In this document: positions 15,585 through 24,558 of the stretch, one piece after another | Layout: the number at the start of each line of letters is the position of its first letter | Position numbering within the stretch: the stretch's first letter is position 1 | NCBI RefSeq assembly: GCF_029278605.1 | Contig: NZ_CP119574.1 | Span: forward strand, 62,001 to 126,000 | Reading direction: 5' to 3' | Length of the DNA stretch: 64,000 bases | DNA from: Cupriavidus sp. WKF15 | GTDB lineage: Bacteria; Pseudomonadota; Gammaproteobacteria; Burkholderiales; Burkholderiaceae | Program-made: the position numbers and the translations under genes | Notes under the pieces: generated by a model | Databases searched by the model: none | The model's input: the letters and a program-made list of their open reading frames with translations, nothing else | Told to the model about the DNA's origin: nothing

Positions 15585-16337
15585 ATGAAGATTGTCATCA
15601 TTGGCGGGACCGGCCTGATCGGCTCGAAGACCGTCGCCCTCCTGCGCCAGGGAAGCCACGAGGTCGTGGCCGCCTCGCCCAGGAGCGGTGTCAACAGCAT
15701 CACTGGCGAGGGGCTCAATGAAGCCCTGACCGGCGCCCAGGTGGTGATCGACCTTGCCAATTCCCCGTCGTTTGAAGACAAGGCGGTGCTGGAATTCTTC
15801 GAGACTTCCGGCCGCAACCTTCACGCGGCGGAGACCGCAGCGGGCGTTCAGCACCACGTCGCGCTATCCATTGTCGGCACCGACCGGACGCCCGAAAACG
15901 GCTATTTCCGCGCCAAGGTCGCGCAGGAAAAACTGATCAAGGCCTCCGGCATTCCCTACACCATCATCCGCTCGACCCAGTTCATGGAGTTCATCGGGGG
16001 CATCGCCGATTCCAGTGCGCAAGGCGATGTCGTCCGCATTTCTCCCGGGCTGTTCCAGCCGATTGCCTCGGACGACGTTGCTGCCTTCGTTGCCGATGTA
16101 GCGCTCGCGTCCCCCAGAAATGGCATCGTCGAGATCGCCGGGCCGGAACGAGCCCCGTTCAGCGAGATCGTCGCCCGCTATCTCAAGGCGGTTGGCGACC
16201 CGCGCGAAGTCGTGCGCGACCCCGAGGCCCGCTACTTCGGCGGCCTGGTCGAGGAACATTCGCTCGTGCCGCTGGGCGAGGCACGCCTCGGCCGCATCGG
16301 CCTGGACGAATGGTTGCGGCAATCGCAGCAACGATAG
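15585..16337 (+). CDS. NmrA-like SDR family NAD(P)-binding protein, 250 aa
   Basis: This atypical short-chain dehydrogenase has the dinucleotide-binding motif MKIVIIGGTGLIGSKTV at the N-terminus, a conserved YFRAKVAQEKLIKASGIPYTIIRSTQFMEF segment, and a C-terminal helical cap. The usual Tyr-x-x-x-Lys pair appears as Y-F-R-A-K (about residues 105-109). The family includes redox-sensing NmrA-type proteins and quinone or thioester reductases. A strong AAGGAGAAG precedes the start. A close paralogue is the N-terminal half of the fusion gene at 36053-37867. An AhpD-like gene follows 74 bases later. Confidence 0.82.
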   Translation: MKIVIIGGTGLIGSKTVALLRQGSHEVVAASPRSGVNSITGEGLNEALTGAQVVIDLANSPSFEDKAVLEFFETSGRNLHAAETAAGVQHHVALSIVGTDRTPENGYFRAKVAQEKLIKASGIPYTIIRSTQFMEFIGGIADSSAQGDVVRISPGLFQPIASDDVAAFVADVALASPRNGIVEIAGPERAPFSEIVARYLKAVGDPREVVRDPEARYFGGLVEEHSLVPLGEARLGRIGLDEWLRQSQQR

Positions 16338-16411
16338 TCCCCAGGGCGCATGCACACACATGCAACACCGGTTTCGCAAGCACAACATTGATCAGATCAC
16401 CAGGAGCAAAC

Positions 16412-16891
16412 ATGACCCAACGTACCAATTACTTCCAGCAATCCCAGGAACTGTCCAAGAAGCTCATGGAGTTCGGGCCGCTGTTCCAGAAGACCACGAT
16501 CGAAGCGCCCATTCGCGAGCTCGTCGAGATTCGCGCATCGCAACTCAATGGCTGCGCGTTCTGCGTCGACATGCATATCAAGATGGCGAAGATCCATGGA
16601 GAGCGCGAATTGCGCCTGCATCATGTGGCGATCTGGCGCGAGTCGACGCTGTTCTCGCCGCGCGAACGCGCCGCGCTGGCCTGGACCGAGGTGTTGACCA
16701 GGCTTCCCGCCGACGGCGTGCCCGACGATATCTACGAGCGCGTGCGCACCCAGTACAGCGAGAAGGAACTGTCGGACCTCACCTTCCTCGTGGGGACGAT
16801 CAATACCTGGAACCGCCTGAACGTGGCATTCCGCATGGTGCCCGGTTCGTCGGACAAGGCGTTCGGGCTCGACAAGGCCAACCTGGAGTGA
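16412..16891 (+). CDS. AhpD-like / carboxymuconolactone decarboxylase family protein, copy 1
   Basis: This 159-aa all-helical protein has the redox motif GCAFCVDMHIKMA (Cys48, Cys51, His55) that marks peroxidase-type members such as AhpD. These proteins reduce peroxides or reactive electrophiles rather than decarboxylate muconolactone. The start at 16412 is chosen for the CAGGAG just upstream. It is almost identical to the gene at 25888-26367, and partial relatives occur at 24606-24800 and in the leader of the isochorismatase gene. A cupin gene starts 4 bases after its stop. Confidence 0.85.
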   Translation: MTQRTNYFQQSQELSKKLMEFGPLFQKTTIEAPIRELVEIRASQLNGCAFCVDMHIKMAKIHGERELRLHHVAIWRESTLFSPRERAALAWTEVLTRLPADGVPDDIYERVRTQYSEKELSDLTFLVGTINTWNRLNVAFRMVPGSSDKAFGLDKANLE

Positions 16892-16895
16892 TGCC

Positions 16896-17300
16896 ATGAA
16901 GACGGTCACTTCCGTTGCGGCAGCACTTGTGTTCTCGTGCCTGACGGTTGCACTGCCGGCCGCCGCCGCGCCGGAGGCAAGCGTCATGCCCTTGCTCACG
17001 GAGGCGTTGCCCGAATACCCGGGGAAGGAGGCCACGATGATCGTGGTGGACTATCCGCCGGGCGCCGTCGATCCCGTGCATCGCCATGACGCGCACGCCT
17101 TCGTCTATGTGCTCGAGGGCAGCATTGTCATGGGCGTCAGGGGCGGCAAGGAGGTGACGCTCAAGGCGGGTGAAACCTTCCACGAACGTCCCGACGATGT
17201 CCACACCGTCGGGCGCAACGCCAGCAATACACAGCCGGCAAAATTTGTCGTGTTCCTGCTCAAGAAAAAGGGCGCGCCAATCCTGACGCCGGTGAAGTAG
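16896..17300 (+). CDS. Exported cupin-domain protein, 134 aa
   Basis: A signal peptide covers residues 1-25 (AALVFSCLTVALPAAAA). A single conserved beta-barrel cupin follows. Motif 1 is PVHRHDAHAFVYVLEGSIVMGVRGG and motif 2 is GETFHERPDDVHTVGRN, so the metal-binding His/His/Glu/His set is present (His66, His68, a nearby acid, His106 by count). It is probably a periplasmic metal-binding or antioxidant protein. It is tightly coupled to the AhpD-like gene, and the terminator at 17343-17390 closes the transcript. Confidence 0.82.
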   Translation: MKTVTSVAAALVFSCLTVALPAAAAPEASVMPLLTEALPEYPGKEATMIVVDYPPGAVDPVHRHDAHAFVYVLEGSIVMGVRGGKEVTLKAGETFHERPDDVHTVGRNASNTQPAKFVVFLLKKKGAPILTPVK

Positions 17301-17619
17301 CCGTCGTCCATGCTGGCGCCGGCAATGCCGGTGCGCACCATCCGGCCGGCAAGAGCAGTGCTATCGCATACTCTTGCCGGCCGCTGTTTTCCAGGGTGGC
17401 GTGACGGTCATGATGAAGCGGCTGGGGATGGCCCGGCACGGTGAACGCGGTCCCCCTTGAAAGGGTTGCGGGACGGAAATTGATACTGCGGGAGTTTCTT
17501 GGCAATATCACCATTAGAAGAACAGGTCCTGGGCAGCGATCTGGCCGGTGGGTGAGGGCGGTTGGCCACGTTGCCTGACGGCAGTTCGGACCTCGGACCC
17601 GCCGCGAGATGCGCACACC
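17301..17619. other. Intergenic with terminator, no gene
   Basis: This holds the terminator of the cupin transcript and the promoter region of the bestrophin-like gene. No coding frame is convincing. Confidence 0.5.
17343..17390 (+). terminator. Rho-independent terminator after the cupin gene
   Basis: CGGCCGGCAAGAG and CTCTTGCCGGCCG form a perfect 13-bp stem with a 15-base loop, followed by CTGTTTT. Confidence 0.8.
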
Positions 17620-18627
17620 ATGCACCTGGGAAAATCGTACACAATATCCGAGTTCACGTTCTGGTCGAGACGGCTGATCTATGCCTCGCTAGCGTGCGGT
17701 TCACTGCCGGTTGTCCTCTATCAGTTCCTCGGACTCAAATGGCTGTCGATCCCGGTCTCGGTTGTCGTGCTGCTGGGCACGGCCACTTCATTCATCGTGG
17801 GTTTCAGGAACGTGCAGACCTACAGCAGGGCCCTGGAGGCACAGCAGATCTGGATTGAGATTCTGAATGGCAGCCGGTGTCTGGGTGTGATGAGCCGGGA
17901 CTTCCTGGCAGGGCAGGCGGGCGGGCGAGAACTGATTCTCCGGCATTGCGCGTGGCTGACGGCGCTGCGCTACCAGCTAAGGACCCCAAGGATCTGGGAA
18001 ACCGCGGGCAAGGCATCCAACCTGGAGTACCGGAAGTACTACCGGATTCCCGAGTGGGAAACTCCCTTGGACGAGGCGCTTGCACGGTATCTGCCACAGG
18101 CAGAACTCGACTCGCTTGCGCACGCCGAGAGCAAGACAAGCCGGTTGCTGGGAACGCAGTCAGCGACGCTAAGGCGGTTCCTTGACGCTGGCGAGATCAG
18201 CAATGCCTTCTATCTGGAGTTGGTAGCATCGATCAAGGGCCTCTTCGCGCAGCAGGGGCGGGCGGAGCGTATCAAGGACTATCCGTATCCCAGGCAATAT
18301 GCGGTCATTAACAAGCTCTTTGTCCGTACCTTTTGTCTGCTGCTGCCTTTTGGCATTCTTACGGAGTTTGAAAAGCTCGATGCCAGCGTTTCGGGCTTCA
18401 TGCATGGCAACATGATCTGGCTGGTCATTCCGTTCAGCACGATGATCTCGTGGATGTACCTTGCGCTGGAGCAGGTAGGCGAAAGCACGGAGAATCCGTT
18501 CGAAGGCATGCCCAATGACGTGCCCATGGCACAGATCTCCCGGAAGATCGAACGCGAACTCATGGACATGATTGGCGAGACGAGCGATATCTCCGAGCCA
18601 ACCGGAGAGAACGGTATTGTCCTCTAG
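17620..18627 (+). CDS. Bestrophin-like (UPF0187/RFP-TM) membrane channel, 335 aa
   Basis: Bacterial bestrophin homologues are pentameric inner-membrane ion channels. Paired hydrophobic segments lie near residues 18-70 (LIYASLACGSLPVVLYQFLGL, IPVSVVVLLGTATSFIVGFRN) and around 225-285 (KLFVRTFCLLLPFGILTEF, MIWLVIPFSTMISWMYLALE). The family pattern QTYSRALEAQQIWIEILNGSR is present, as is the closing ENPFEGMPNDVPMAQISRKIERELMDMIGE, which is highly characteristic. The start at 17620 is chosen because the family begins just before the first helix; upstream codons are not hydrophobic. It stands alone. Confidence 0.82.
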   Translation: MHLGKSYTISEFTFWSRRLIYASLACGSLPVVLYQFLGLKWLSIPVSVVVLLGTATSFIVGFRNVQTYSRALEAQQIWIEILNGSRCLGVMSRDFLAGQAGGRELILRHCAWLTALRYQLRTPRIWETAGKASNLEYRKYYRIPEWETPLDEALARYLPQAELDSLAHAESKTSRLLGTQSATLRRFLDAGEISNAFYLELVASIKGLFAQQGRAERIKDYPYPRQYAVINKLFVRTFCLLLPFGILTEFEKLDASVSGFMHGNMIWLVIPFSTMISWMYLALEQVGESTENPFEGMPNDVPMAQISRKIERELMDMIGETSDISEPTGENGIVL

Positions 18628-18718
18628 ACCATTCCATGGCTGGCGCTTTCCCGGAGACTGCGGCAAAGCGAGGGGCAACGGATCGTATGCGGACGGGTTC
18701 TCCGGATCTCGGCACTTG

Positions 18719-19319
18719 TCAGATTTCGCGGTGAAGAGGGCGCTGTCGCGAAATATCGCGCCCGCCTGCCCCGCATTCAGGCGGTACACCCGCGCTCTCG
18801 AACCGTTGCAGCACTTGCAACGCCGGCTCTCCCAGTGCCGTCTCCAGCGCCGATTGCAGCCGCTGGCTCATTGGCATTTCGAGTGAGTCCAGCAAGTCGC
18901 GGCCTGCATGACTGAGCGATAGCGAAACGCTGCGCCGGTCCTGCCGCACCCGGGCCGCGGCGATGAGTTGACGCTGTTGCAGCATGCGCCGCGCGAAAGT
19001 GCGCCGGCATCGTGGTAGCTGCTATCCCGGTCAGGGTCCGCGCGTCTCGTTCGCGAAGATGACAAAGGATCAACCACTGCGACACGGTGAGGCCCGCAGA
19101 GTCCAATACCTCAGTTGCTCCATGTCGCAGAGCCTGATTCATGCGGCCGACCGCGAGCAGAAGCCGGAGAAGTCCGGCGTTGACCGCCGTCGCGTTGTCT
19201 TCGCTCTGGTCAAGGAGCCGTACATTACAGCGATCTTTTGACAGCCACATAATGTTCCGAAGGTTCCGGGCCGGCTGGAGCAGCGGTTGATGGCATGTCG
19301 CGTCAGCGCAGGCTGCCAT
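18719..19319 (-). pseudogene. MarR-family regulator, frameshifted
   Basis: On the minus strand the first frame encodes LLRLLLAVGRMNQALRHGATEVLDSAGLTVSQWLILCHLRERDARTLTGIAATT, the dimer helix and HTH of a MarR protein. The sequence expected next (DAGALSR) appears in a second frame, and the wing and last helices (RMLQQRQLIAAARVRQDRRSVSLSLSHAGRDLLDSL) in a third. Two slips near 19000-19020 break the gene inside the recognition-helix region. Either it is a pseudogene or the assembly has indels here. It follows the small membrane gene at the end of the efflux operon. Confidence 0.75.
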
Positions 19320-19521
19320 CCAGGTGGAGCAGCGCGGTCGCGATGGCGTACATCGAACATGCGGCCGCCATCAATAGCATGATGCCGACAGTGGATGCAG
19401 TCATCATCTGGAGCGCGACATCCGAGAAGAAGGAGGCCGCCTGCCAGCTGGCTCCGACCAGCCAGTGAGAGGCACGATGGAGTTCTGCCAGGCTGGCGGA
19501 AGGGTCGAAGTTGTGCGACAT
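19303..19521 (-). CDS. Small membrane protein, 72 aa, end of efflux operon
   Basis: A polar N-terminus (SHNFDPSASLAELHRASHWLVG) precedes one hydrophobic helix at about residues 39-62 (MMTASTVGIMLLMAAACSMYAIATALL). It lies 55 bases behind the emrB-like gene on the same strand, and its 3' end overlaps the start of the marR pseudogene. I do not recognise a family. A small accessory membrane protein of the pump is possible but unproven. Confidence 0.45.
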   Translation of the reverse strand: MSHNFDPSASLAELHRASHWLVGASWQAASFFSDVALQMMTASTVGIMLLMAAACSMYAIATALLHLDGSLR

Positions 19522-19576
19522 CGCTGTTGAACGAAGTGGTCTGGCGATCCGTTTCTGCGGTGCGGCCGAACGGCTC

Positions 19577-21139
19577 TCAGTGGGCCGCGGCGGCGGCGTC
19601 TGACGCCTGGCCCTTGCCTGGCTTGGTGAGCCAGATCAGCGGCACGATGGCGACAAAGATCACTCCTGATATCCAGAAGATGTCGTTCAGGCCGAGCATG
19701 ATGGCCTGCGTGTTCAGGCTGCGCTCGAAGTAGGCGACGGCCTGCCCCGGCGTGAAGCCCAGTGTCGACTGGATCGATTCGAGCGCTGCACCGTACAGGG
19801 GGTTGTTCGGGCCGGCTTGTTCCGCGAGGCGTGCATGGTGCAACACGGCACGATTGTTCCAGGCGGTGGTGGCGAGCGACGTGCCCACGGCGCCGCAGAA
19901 GACGCGCACGAAGTTCGACAGGCCCGCGGCGGCGGGGATCTTCGCCGGGGCCTGGCCGGAGAGGATGATCGCCGTCAGCGGAACGAAGAGCAGCGCCATC
20001 GGAATGCCTTGCAACAGGGTCGGTAGTACCAGCGTGTAGGTGTCCACGCCGGTGGTGTAGTGCGAGCGCATAAGGAACACAGCCGCAAAGCCGACGAAAG
20101 ACAGCGTGGCGAGTACGCGCAGTTCCGACTTCGGCAGGATCTTGCCGATCACAGGCGCCAGCAGCACGGCGAAGATGCCCAGCGGCGCGGTAGCCAGCCC
20201 GGCGTTGACGGCGGGGTAGGCCAGGTACTGCTGCATCCACTGCGGCAGTACCACCAGGTTGGCGAAGAACACGGCGTAGGCCACCGAGATCGCGACGGTG
20301 CCGGCCAGGAAGTTGCGGCCCATGAACAGGCGCAAGTCGACGATGGGATTCGGTTCCGTCAGTTCCCAGATCACGAAGAAGAGGAAGCTGAGCAGGGCGA
20401 CGATGGCCAGGGTGATGATCACGGGCGAGCTGAACCAGTCGAGGTCCTTGCCCTTGTCGAGCATGATCTGCAGCGATGCCACCCAGGTGATCAGCGAAGC
20501 GAGGCCTACCAGGTCGATGGGCAGCTTGCGCGTCGGGGTCTCGCGATCGCGGTAGATCGCCCATGTGACAGCCGCGGCGAACAGGCCTACCGGCACATTG
20601 ATGTAGAAGATCCATGACCATGAATAGCTGTCGGTCATCCAGCCGCCCAGCGCCGGGCCGGCGATCGGCCCCACCGTTGCGGTCATGGCCCACAGGGCCA
20701 GGGCCGAGGCGCTCCTTTCCTTGGGGAAGGACGACAGCAGGATCGCCTGCGACAGCGGAATCAGCGGACCTGCCACCGCGCCCTGCAGGATGCGCGCGGC
20801 CAGCAGCACGGTCAGGTTGGGCGCAATGCCGCACAGCCACGACGACAGCACGAACAGCAGGATGGCGCCGACGAACAGGCGGATCTGGCCCACGCGCTGC
20901 GTGAGCCAGCCGGTCAGCGGAATTGCCACGGCATTGGCGGCGGCGAACAGGGTGATCACCCAGGTGCCTTCATCCACCGAAACACCGAGGTTGCCGGAAA
21001 TCGTCGGTATCGCGACGTTGGCGATCGACGAGTCCAGCACATTCATGAAGGTGGCCAGGGCCACGGCGAAGCTCCCCATTACCAGCTTGCCGCCGGTGAG
21101 CGGCGCTGGCATGAGTGAGGTCTGGGCTCGGGATGACAT
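19577..21139 (-). CDS. emrB: DHA2-family drug:H+ antiporter (EmrB/QacA type)
   Basis: This 520-aa inner-membrane exporter has 14 predicted helices. FMNVLDSSIANVAIPTISGNLG is the DHA2 motif D1 in TM1. GWLTQRVGQIRLFVGAILLF is motif A, and MTATVGPIAGPALGGWMTDSYSWSWIFYINVPVGL covers motif C and the following loop. The start at 21139 is chosen over an extended frame because MSSRAQTSLMPAPLTGGK precedes the first helix. It is the third gene of the marR-oprM-emrA-emrB operon, 69 bases after the adaptor gene. That gap contains the third copy of the repeated operator-like motif. It would expel hydrophobic drugs or phenolics with the adaptor and outer-membrane partners. Confidence 0.88.
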   Translation of the reverse strand: MSSRAQTSLMPAPLTGGKLVMGSFAVALATFMNVLDSSIANVAIPTISGNLGVSVDEGTWVITLFAAANAVAIPLTGWLTQRVGQIRLFVGAILLFVLSSWLCGIAPNLTVLLAARILQGAVAGPLIPLSQAILLSSFPKERSASALALWAMTATVGPIAGPALGGWMTDSYSWSWIFYINVPVGLFAAAVTWAIYRDRETPTRKLPIDLVGLASLITWVASLQIMLDKGKDLDWFSSPVIITLAIVALLSFLFFVIWELTEPNPIVDLRLFMGRNFLAGTVAISVAYAVFFANLVVLPQWMQQYLAYPAVNAGLATAPLGIFAVLLAPVIGKILPKSELRVLATLSFVGFAAVFLMRSHYTTGVDTYTLVLPTLLQGIPMALLFVPLTAIILSGQAPAKIPAAAGLSNFVRVFCGAVGTSLATTAWNNRAVLHHARLAEQAGPNNPLYGAALESIQSTLGFTPGQAVAYFERSLNTQAIMLGLNDIFWISGVIFVAIVPLIWLTKPGKGQASDAAAAAH

Positions 21140-21159
21140 GGTGCGCTCCGGCTGGGAAT

Positions 21160-21177
21160 CTGATTCGTCAGATAAAT
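21160..21177. promoter_or_regulatory. MarR operator-like motif before emrB
   Basis: CTGATTCGTCAGATAAAT differs by two bases from the motif at 24049-24066 (CTGATCTGTCAGATAAAT). It lies about 20 bases before the emrB start, in the only sizeable gap of the operon. Confidence 0.55.
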
Positions 21178-21208
21178 GGGCAGGGCAAGGCGGTGGCGGG
21201 CGGCTCAC

Positions 21209-22531
21209 TCAGGCGCCGGAAGCCTCGCTGGCCGGCTGTCCGGCACGATGCGCCAGAGGCTGTGGCCGGACCTTGTTTCCCTGTTGCGTCACGTGCTCGG
21301 CCACCGGTTCTGCGCCGTCGCTGCCCTTGCTGTTTTGCGCAATGATTCGCCGGATTTCGCGATCGGCGTCTTCGCCGTACCGCTGGAACACATCGGTGCG
21401 GTAGGTGGTGCGGTACGGCGCCGCGTCGGCGCTCGCAAGGCGGGAGCCATCTTCCTTGCGCGTCTGTACATCGACCTGCATCGACAGGCCGATCTGCAGC
21501 GGGTGGGCGCGCAGTTCCTCTGGATCGATCCGAATGCGCACGGGCAGGCGCTGCACGACCTTGATCCAGTTGCCGGTGGCATTCTGCGCGGGCAGGGCAG
21601 AGAACGCGCTGCCGGTACCGGCCGAGAAGCCGACCACCTCGCCGTGGTAGGTCACCTTGCTGCCATACAGGTCGGCGTGCAGTTCAACCGGCTGGCCGAT
21701 GCGGATGTGCTTGAGCTGGACTTCCTTGAAGTTGGCATCGACCCAGACGCCGTCGAGCGGCACGATGGCCATCAGCGGATTTCCCGGCGCCACGCGCTGC
21801 CCGACCTGCACCGAGCGCCGCGCGACATAGCCGGCGACCGGGGCGGGAAGGGTATTGCGGGCATTGGCCAGGTAGGCCTCCCGCACCTTGGCCGCCGCGG
21901 CGAGCACGCTGGGATGGTCGACAACGCTGGCCTGGTCGGTCAGTGCGTGATTGGAGGCGAGCTGCTGGCGCGCAGTCTCGAGCGCGGCTTCGGCTGCCCT
22001 GACCGCATTGCGGGCGTGGGCCACGTCTTCCGCGGCCACGGCGCCCGCTTCAGCCACTTCAGTGCGGCGGCGCAGGTCGTCCCGGGCACGGGCCAGATCC
22101 GTCTGCCGCTGCTGCACCGTGGCTGCCAGCACGTTGTTGTTGACATAGAGCGCGCTGACCTGCCGCACGGTCTGACCGAGCGCCGCTTCGGCGTTGGCCA
22201 GCGCAATGCGGGAGTCGGCGGCATCGAGGGTGACCACGGCTTCCCCGGCCTTGACGATCTGCGTGTCGTCGGCGTTGACCGCGACGACGGTGCCGCTCAC
22301 CTGTGGCGTGAGCTGGACGAGGTTGCCGTTGACGTAAGCGTCATCGGTTTCCTCGTGGAAGCGCGCCACGGTGTAGTAGTAGGTGCCATAGCCGGCCGCT
22401 GCCAGCGCGGTGGCCAGGCCGAGCATGGCAAGCAGGCGCTTACGGGTGTTCTGCTTGGGGGGCTGTGCATGGGCGGCAGCCGGCGTGCCGGACTGTTCGG
22501 CCGCGAGGGTGGTATTGGTCGTTTCGTTCAT
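21209..22531 (-). CDS. emrA: EmrA-type periplasmic adaptor (membrane fusion) protein
   Basis: This 440-aa protein has a single membrane anchor at about residues 32-52 (LLAMLGLATALAAAGYGTYYY) and the first lipoyl half ETDDAYVNGNLVQLTPQVSGTVVAV, the EmrA hallmark. A long coiled-coil (about 100-215) is followed by the second lipoyl half APVAGYVARRSVQVGQRVAPG and the barrel segment VDANFKEVQLKHIRIGQPVELHADLY. Its start overlaps the stop of the outer-membrane gene by 4 bases. The C-terminal 60 residues beyond the barrel are a long polar tail, unusual for EmrA. Confidence 0.88.
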   Translation of the reverse strand: MNETTNTTLAAEQSGTPAAAHAQPPKQNTRKRLLAMLGLATALAAAGYGTYYYTVARFHEETDDAYVNGNLVQLTPQVSGTVVAVNADDTQIVKAGEAVVTLDAADSRIALANAEAALGQTVRQVSALYVNNNVLAATVQQRQTDLARARDDLRRRTEVAEAGAVAAEDVAHARNAVRAAEAALETARQQLASNHALTDQASVVDHPSVLAAAAKVREAYLANARNTLPAPVAGYVARRSVQVGQRVAPGNPLMAIVPLDGVWVDANFKEVQLKHIRIGQPVELHADLYGSKVTYHGEVVGFSAGTGSAFSALPAQNATGNWIKVVQRLPVRIRIDPEELRAHPLQIGLSMQVDVQTRKEDGSRLASADAAPYRTTYRTDVFQRYGEDADREIRRIIAQNSKGSDGAEPVAEHVTQQGNKVRPQPLAHRAGQPASEASGA

Positions 22532-24045
22532 GGCGTCACCTGTTCGTGTTCGTTGCGTGCGGATTCAGCGGACACGCGCCCTTGCCGGATCGGGTCGGAG
22601 GTATCCGCATAACCACCGCCCAGCGCGGCGGCCAGCGCGATCTTCCGGTCGCGTCGGGTCATGCGCAGATTGGCTAGCACCTGGCTGCTGCGCAGCGCGT
22701 TGGTCTGCGCATTCAGGACGGTCAACTGCGTGGTCAGGCCTGCCTTGTATTGCGCCAGCGCCAGGGCAAGGGCGCGTTGCGCGGCGGTGTCGGTGCGCAC
22801 GGCGTTATCGATCTGCGTATCGATGGAGCGGATATCCGCGAGTTGCGTGGCGACGTCGGTCAGCGCATTGACCAGCATTTCGTTGTAGTTGGCCACGGCG
22901 AAGTCGAACTCGGCGTAGCGACCCTTGAGCTGGGCGCGCAGTGCTCCGCCATCGAAGATTGGCAGGTGAATCGCGGCACCGGCCGAAGCGGTGCGGCTGG
23001 CGGCCTGCAGGAAACGGCCCCAGCCGAAGGCTTCGAGGCCGATCATGGCGCCCAGGTTAATGTCCGGATAGAACTCGGCCTTGGCGACCTTGATGTCGTG
23101 CAGCGTTGCATCGACGCGCCAGCGCGCGGCTACGATGTCGGGCCGGCGCGAGATCAGGTCGGCAGGGAGGTTGTCGGGCAGGCGGACTTCGTCGCCGGCG
23201 CCCAGGGCAGGGCGGGCGATCGCCATGCCCCGGTCCGGCCCTTGCCCGAGCAGCGCGCCGAGCTGGTAGCGCGTGCGCTGGATGCTGCCGTCGAGCGCTG
23301 ACAGCGCGACTTCACTGGCGGCCAGGTTGGCTTCCGCGGTGCGCTTCTCGACCTCGGTGTCCAGCCCCATGCTGACGCGGCCATTGGTCACCCGCAGCAC
23401 TTCCAGGCGCTGCTTCACCTCATCCTGCGCGATGTCATGCAGCGCATAGAGACGGGCCAGTTCGTTGTAAGCGCGCGCAACCGCGCTGCTGAGCGTCAGC
23501 TTCACCTGTTCCGACTCGGCCTCGCTGGCATGCAGCGCGGAGACGGCGGACTTGAGCGCCTCACGGTTCTTGCCCCACAGGTCAAGTTCGTATGACGCGC
23601 TGATGAACGCCTTGTTTTCCGATTGCCAGGAACCGGCGAAGGGGGGAGGCACCATCGCGTTTTCCGAGAAGCGCTGGCGCGTCCACGAATAACCGGCGCC
23701 CAACTGCGGCAGCGTGTTGGCGTTCGCGCTTTCGCTGAAGGCGGTGGCGGCGGCGACCCGTGCCCGGGCCTTTTCCAGTGAAGGGCTGCCCTGCAGCGCT
23801 TCAGCAACCAGCGCCTTGAGCTGCACATCGCCGAACTGGTCGGCCCAGTCCGCGGAAGGCCAGTGGCCCCGCTCGGCAGGGATACTCTTCGTTGTGGCAT
23901 AGGAGGCGGCGTCGGCGATGTGCTTGTCGCTCTTGATGCCGGCATAGTTTGCACAACCAGCCAGTACGGTGGCCATCAGGACAGAGAGGGCGGTGCCCGC
24001 GACCCGACGAGATCGGCCAAGGATGCCTTGTCTCTGAGTTTGCAT
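22528..24045 (-). CDS. Outer-membrane efflux lipoprotein (NodT/OprM type)
   Basis: This 505-aa TolC-like channel has a lipoprotein signal with lipobox LAGC (Cys31). Two repeats of the outer-membrane-efflux fold follow, with SYELDLWGKNREALKSAVSALHASEAESEQVKLTLSSAVARAYNELA in the first half and RPDIVAARWRVDATLHDIKVAKAEFYPDINLGAMIGLEAFGW in the second. The start at 24045 gives a standard signal peptide; the longer in-frame start lies inside the operator-like motif. It is first in the pump operon after marR, 41 bases downstream of the regulator stop. Confidence 0.87.
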   Translation of the reverse strand: MQTQRQGILGRSRRVAGTALSVLMATVLAGCANYAGIKSDKHIADAASYATTKSIPAERGHWPSADWADQFGDVQLKALVAEALQGSPSLEKARARVAAATAFSESANANTLPQLGAGYSWTRQRFSENAMVPPPFAGSWQSENKAFISASYELDLWGKNREALKSAVSALHASEAESEQVKLTLSSAVARAYNELARLYALHDIAQDEVKQRLEVLRVTNGRVSMGLDTEVEKRTAEANLAASEVALSALDGSIQRTRYQLGALLGQGPDRGMAIARPALGAGDEVRLPDNLPADLISRRPDIVAARWRVDATLHDIKVAKAEFYPDINLGAMIGLEAFGWGRFLQAASRTASAGAAIHLPIFDGGALRAQLKGRYAEFDFAVANYNEMLVNALTDVATQLADIRSIDTQIDNAVRTDTAAQRALALALAQYKAGLTTQLTVLNAQTNALRSSQVLANLRMTRRDRKIALAAALGGGYADTSDPIRQGRVSAESARNEHEQVTP

Positions 24046-24048
24046 TTT

Positions 24049-24067
24049 CTGATCTGTCAGATAAATT
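24049..24067. promoter_or_regulatory. MarR operator-like motif before the outer-membrane gene
   Basis: CTGATCTGTCAGATAAATT contains the near-palindrome ATCTGTCAGAT. It lies immediately upstream of the oprM-like start and within the marR-oprM gap. Confidence 0.6.
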
Positions 24068-24086
24068 GACATAAAAAAAGACGCAC

Positions 24087-24524
24087 TTACGCGTCCGCAA
24101 ATTTGGCGAGTAGTCGGCGGAATTCGGCAAACTCCTCCCTGGTGAAGTGCTTGAGTCGGCGATTGAGCACCTTCGGTGCCACGTCCGGAATGCGCTTGGC
24201 GACTTCCTGCCCCTTCTCCGTAAGGAGCAGGTTCACCACACGGCGATCGTCGACACTGCGGCTGCGGGCCAGAAGGCCCCTGGCTTCCAGCTTGTCCAGC
24301 ATGCGGGTCATCAGACCCGTGTCGATCTCCAGCAACTTGCTCAACTCGTACGGTGTGGACGCCGCGCCACTGGTCAGCGACAGGAGAATCCCCATCTGCT
24401 GGCCGGTGATATCCAGATCCTTCAGCGCCGCATCCATTTCCATGAGCAGGGAATTGCGGGCACGGTTAAGGAAGAACCCAATGCTATGAGTGAGCTGGAA
24501 GTTCTCCTTTGAATAGTGGTCCAT
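24087..24524 (-). CDS. MarR-family repressor of the efflux operon
   Basis: This 145-aa winged-helix regulator comprises a dimer helix at residues 8-30, HTH at about 47-85 (SGAASTPYELSKLLEIDTGLMTRMLDKLEARGLLARS) and the wing VDDRRVVNLLLTEKGQEVAKRI with the conserved D-x-R. It is the promoter-proximal gene of the marR-oprM-emrA-emrB set, the arrangement seen in emrRAB-like operons. Near-palindromic motifs before marR, oprM and emrB suggest that it controls its own operon and is relieved by phenolic ligands. The ligand part is inference from the family. Confidence 0.87.
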   Translation of the reverse strand: MDHYSKENFQLTHSIGFFLNRARNSLLMEMDAALKDLDITGQQMGILLSLTSGAASTPYELSKLLEIDTGLMTRMLDKLEARGLLARSRSVDDRRVVNLLLTEKGQEVAKRIPDVAPKVLNRRLKHFTREEFAEFRRLLAKFADA

Positions 24525-24558
24525 GGCGCGCGTCCTGATTTTATTGATATAACAATAG

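Noticed and set aside
19404..20840. 478-codon minus-strand frame
   Set aside because: It is a shadow of the emrB gene in another frame, with low-complexity Arg/Gly composition.
21176..22612. 478-codon plus-strand frame
   Set aside because: It is the antisense shadow of emrA; no motif is present.
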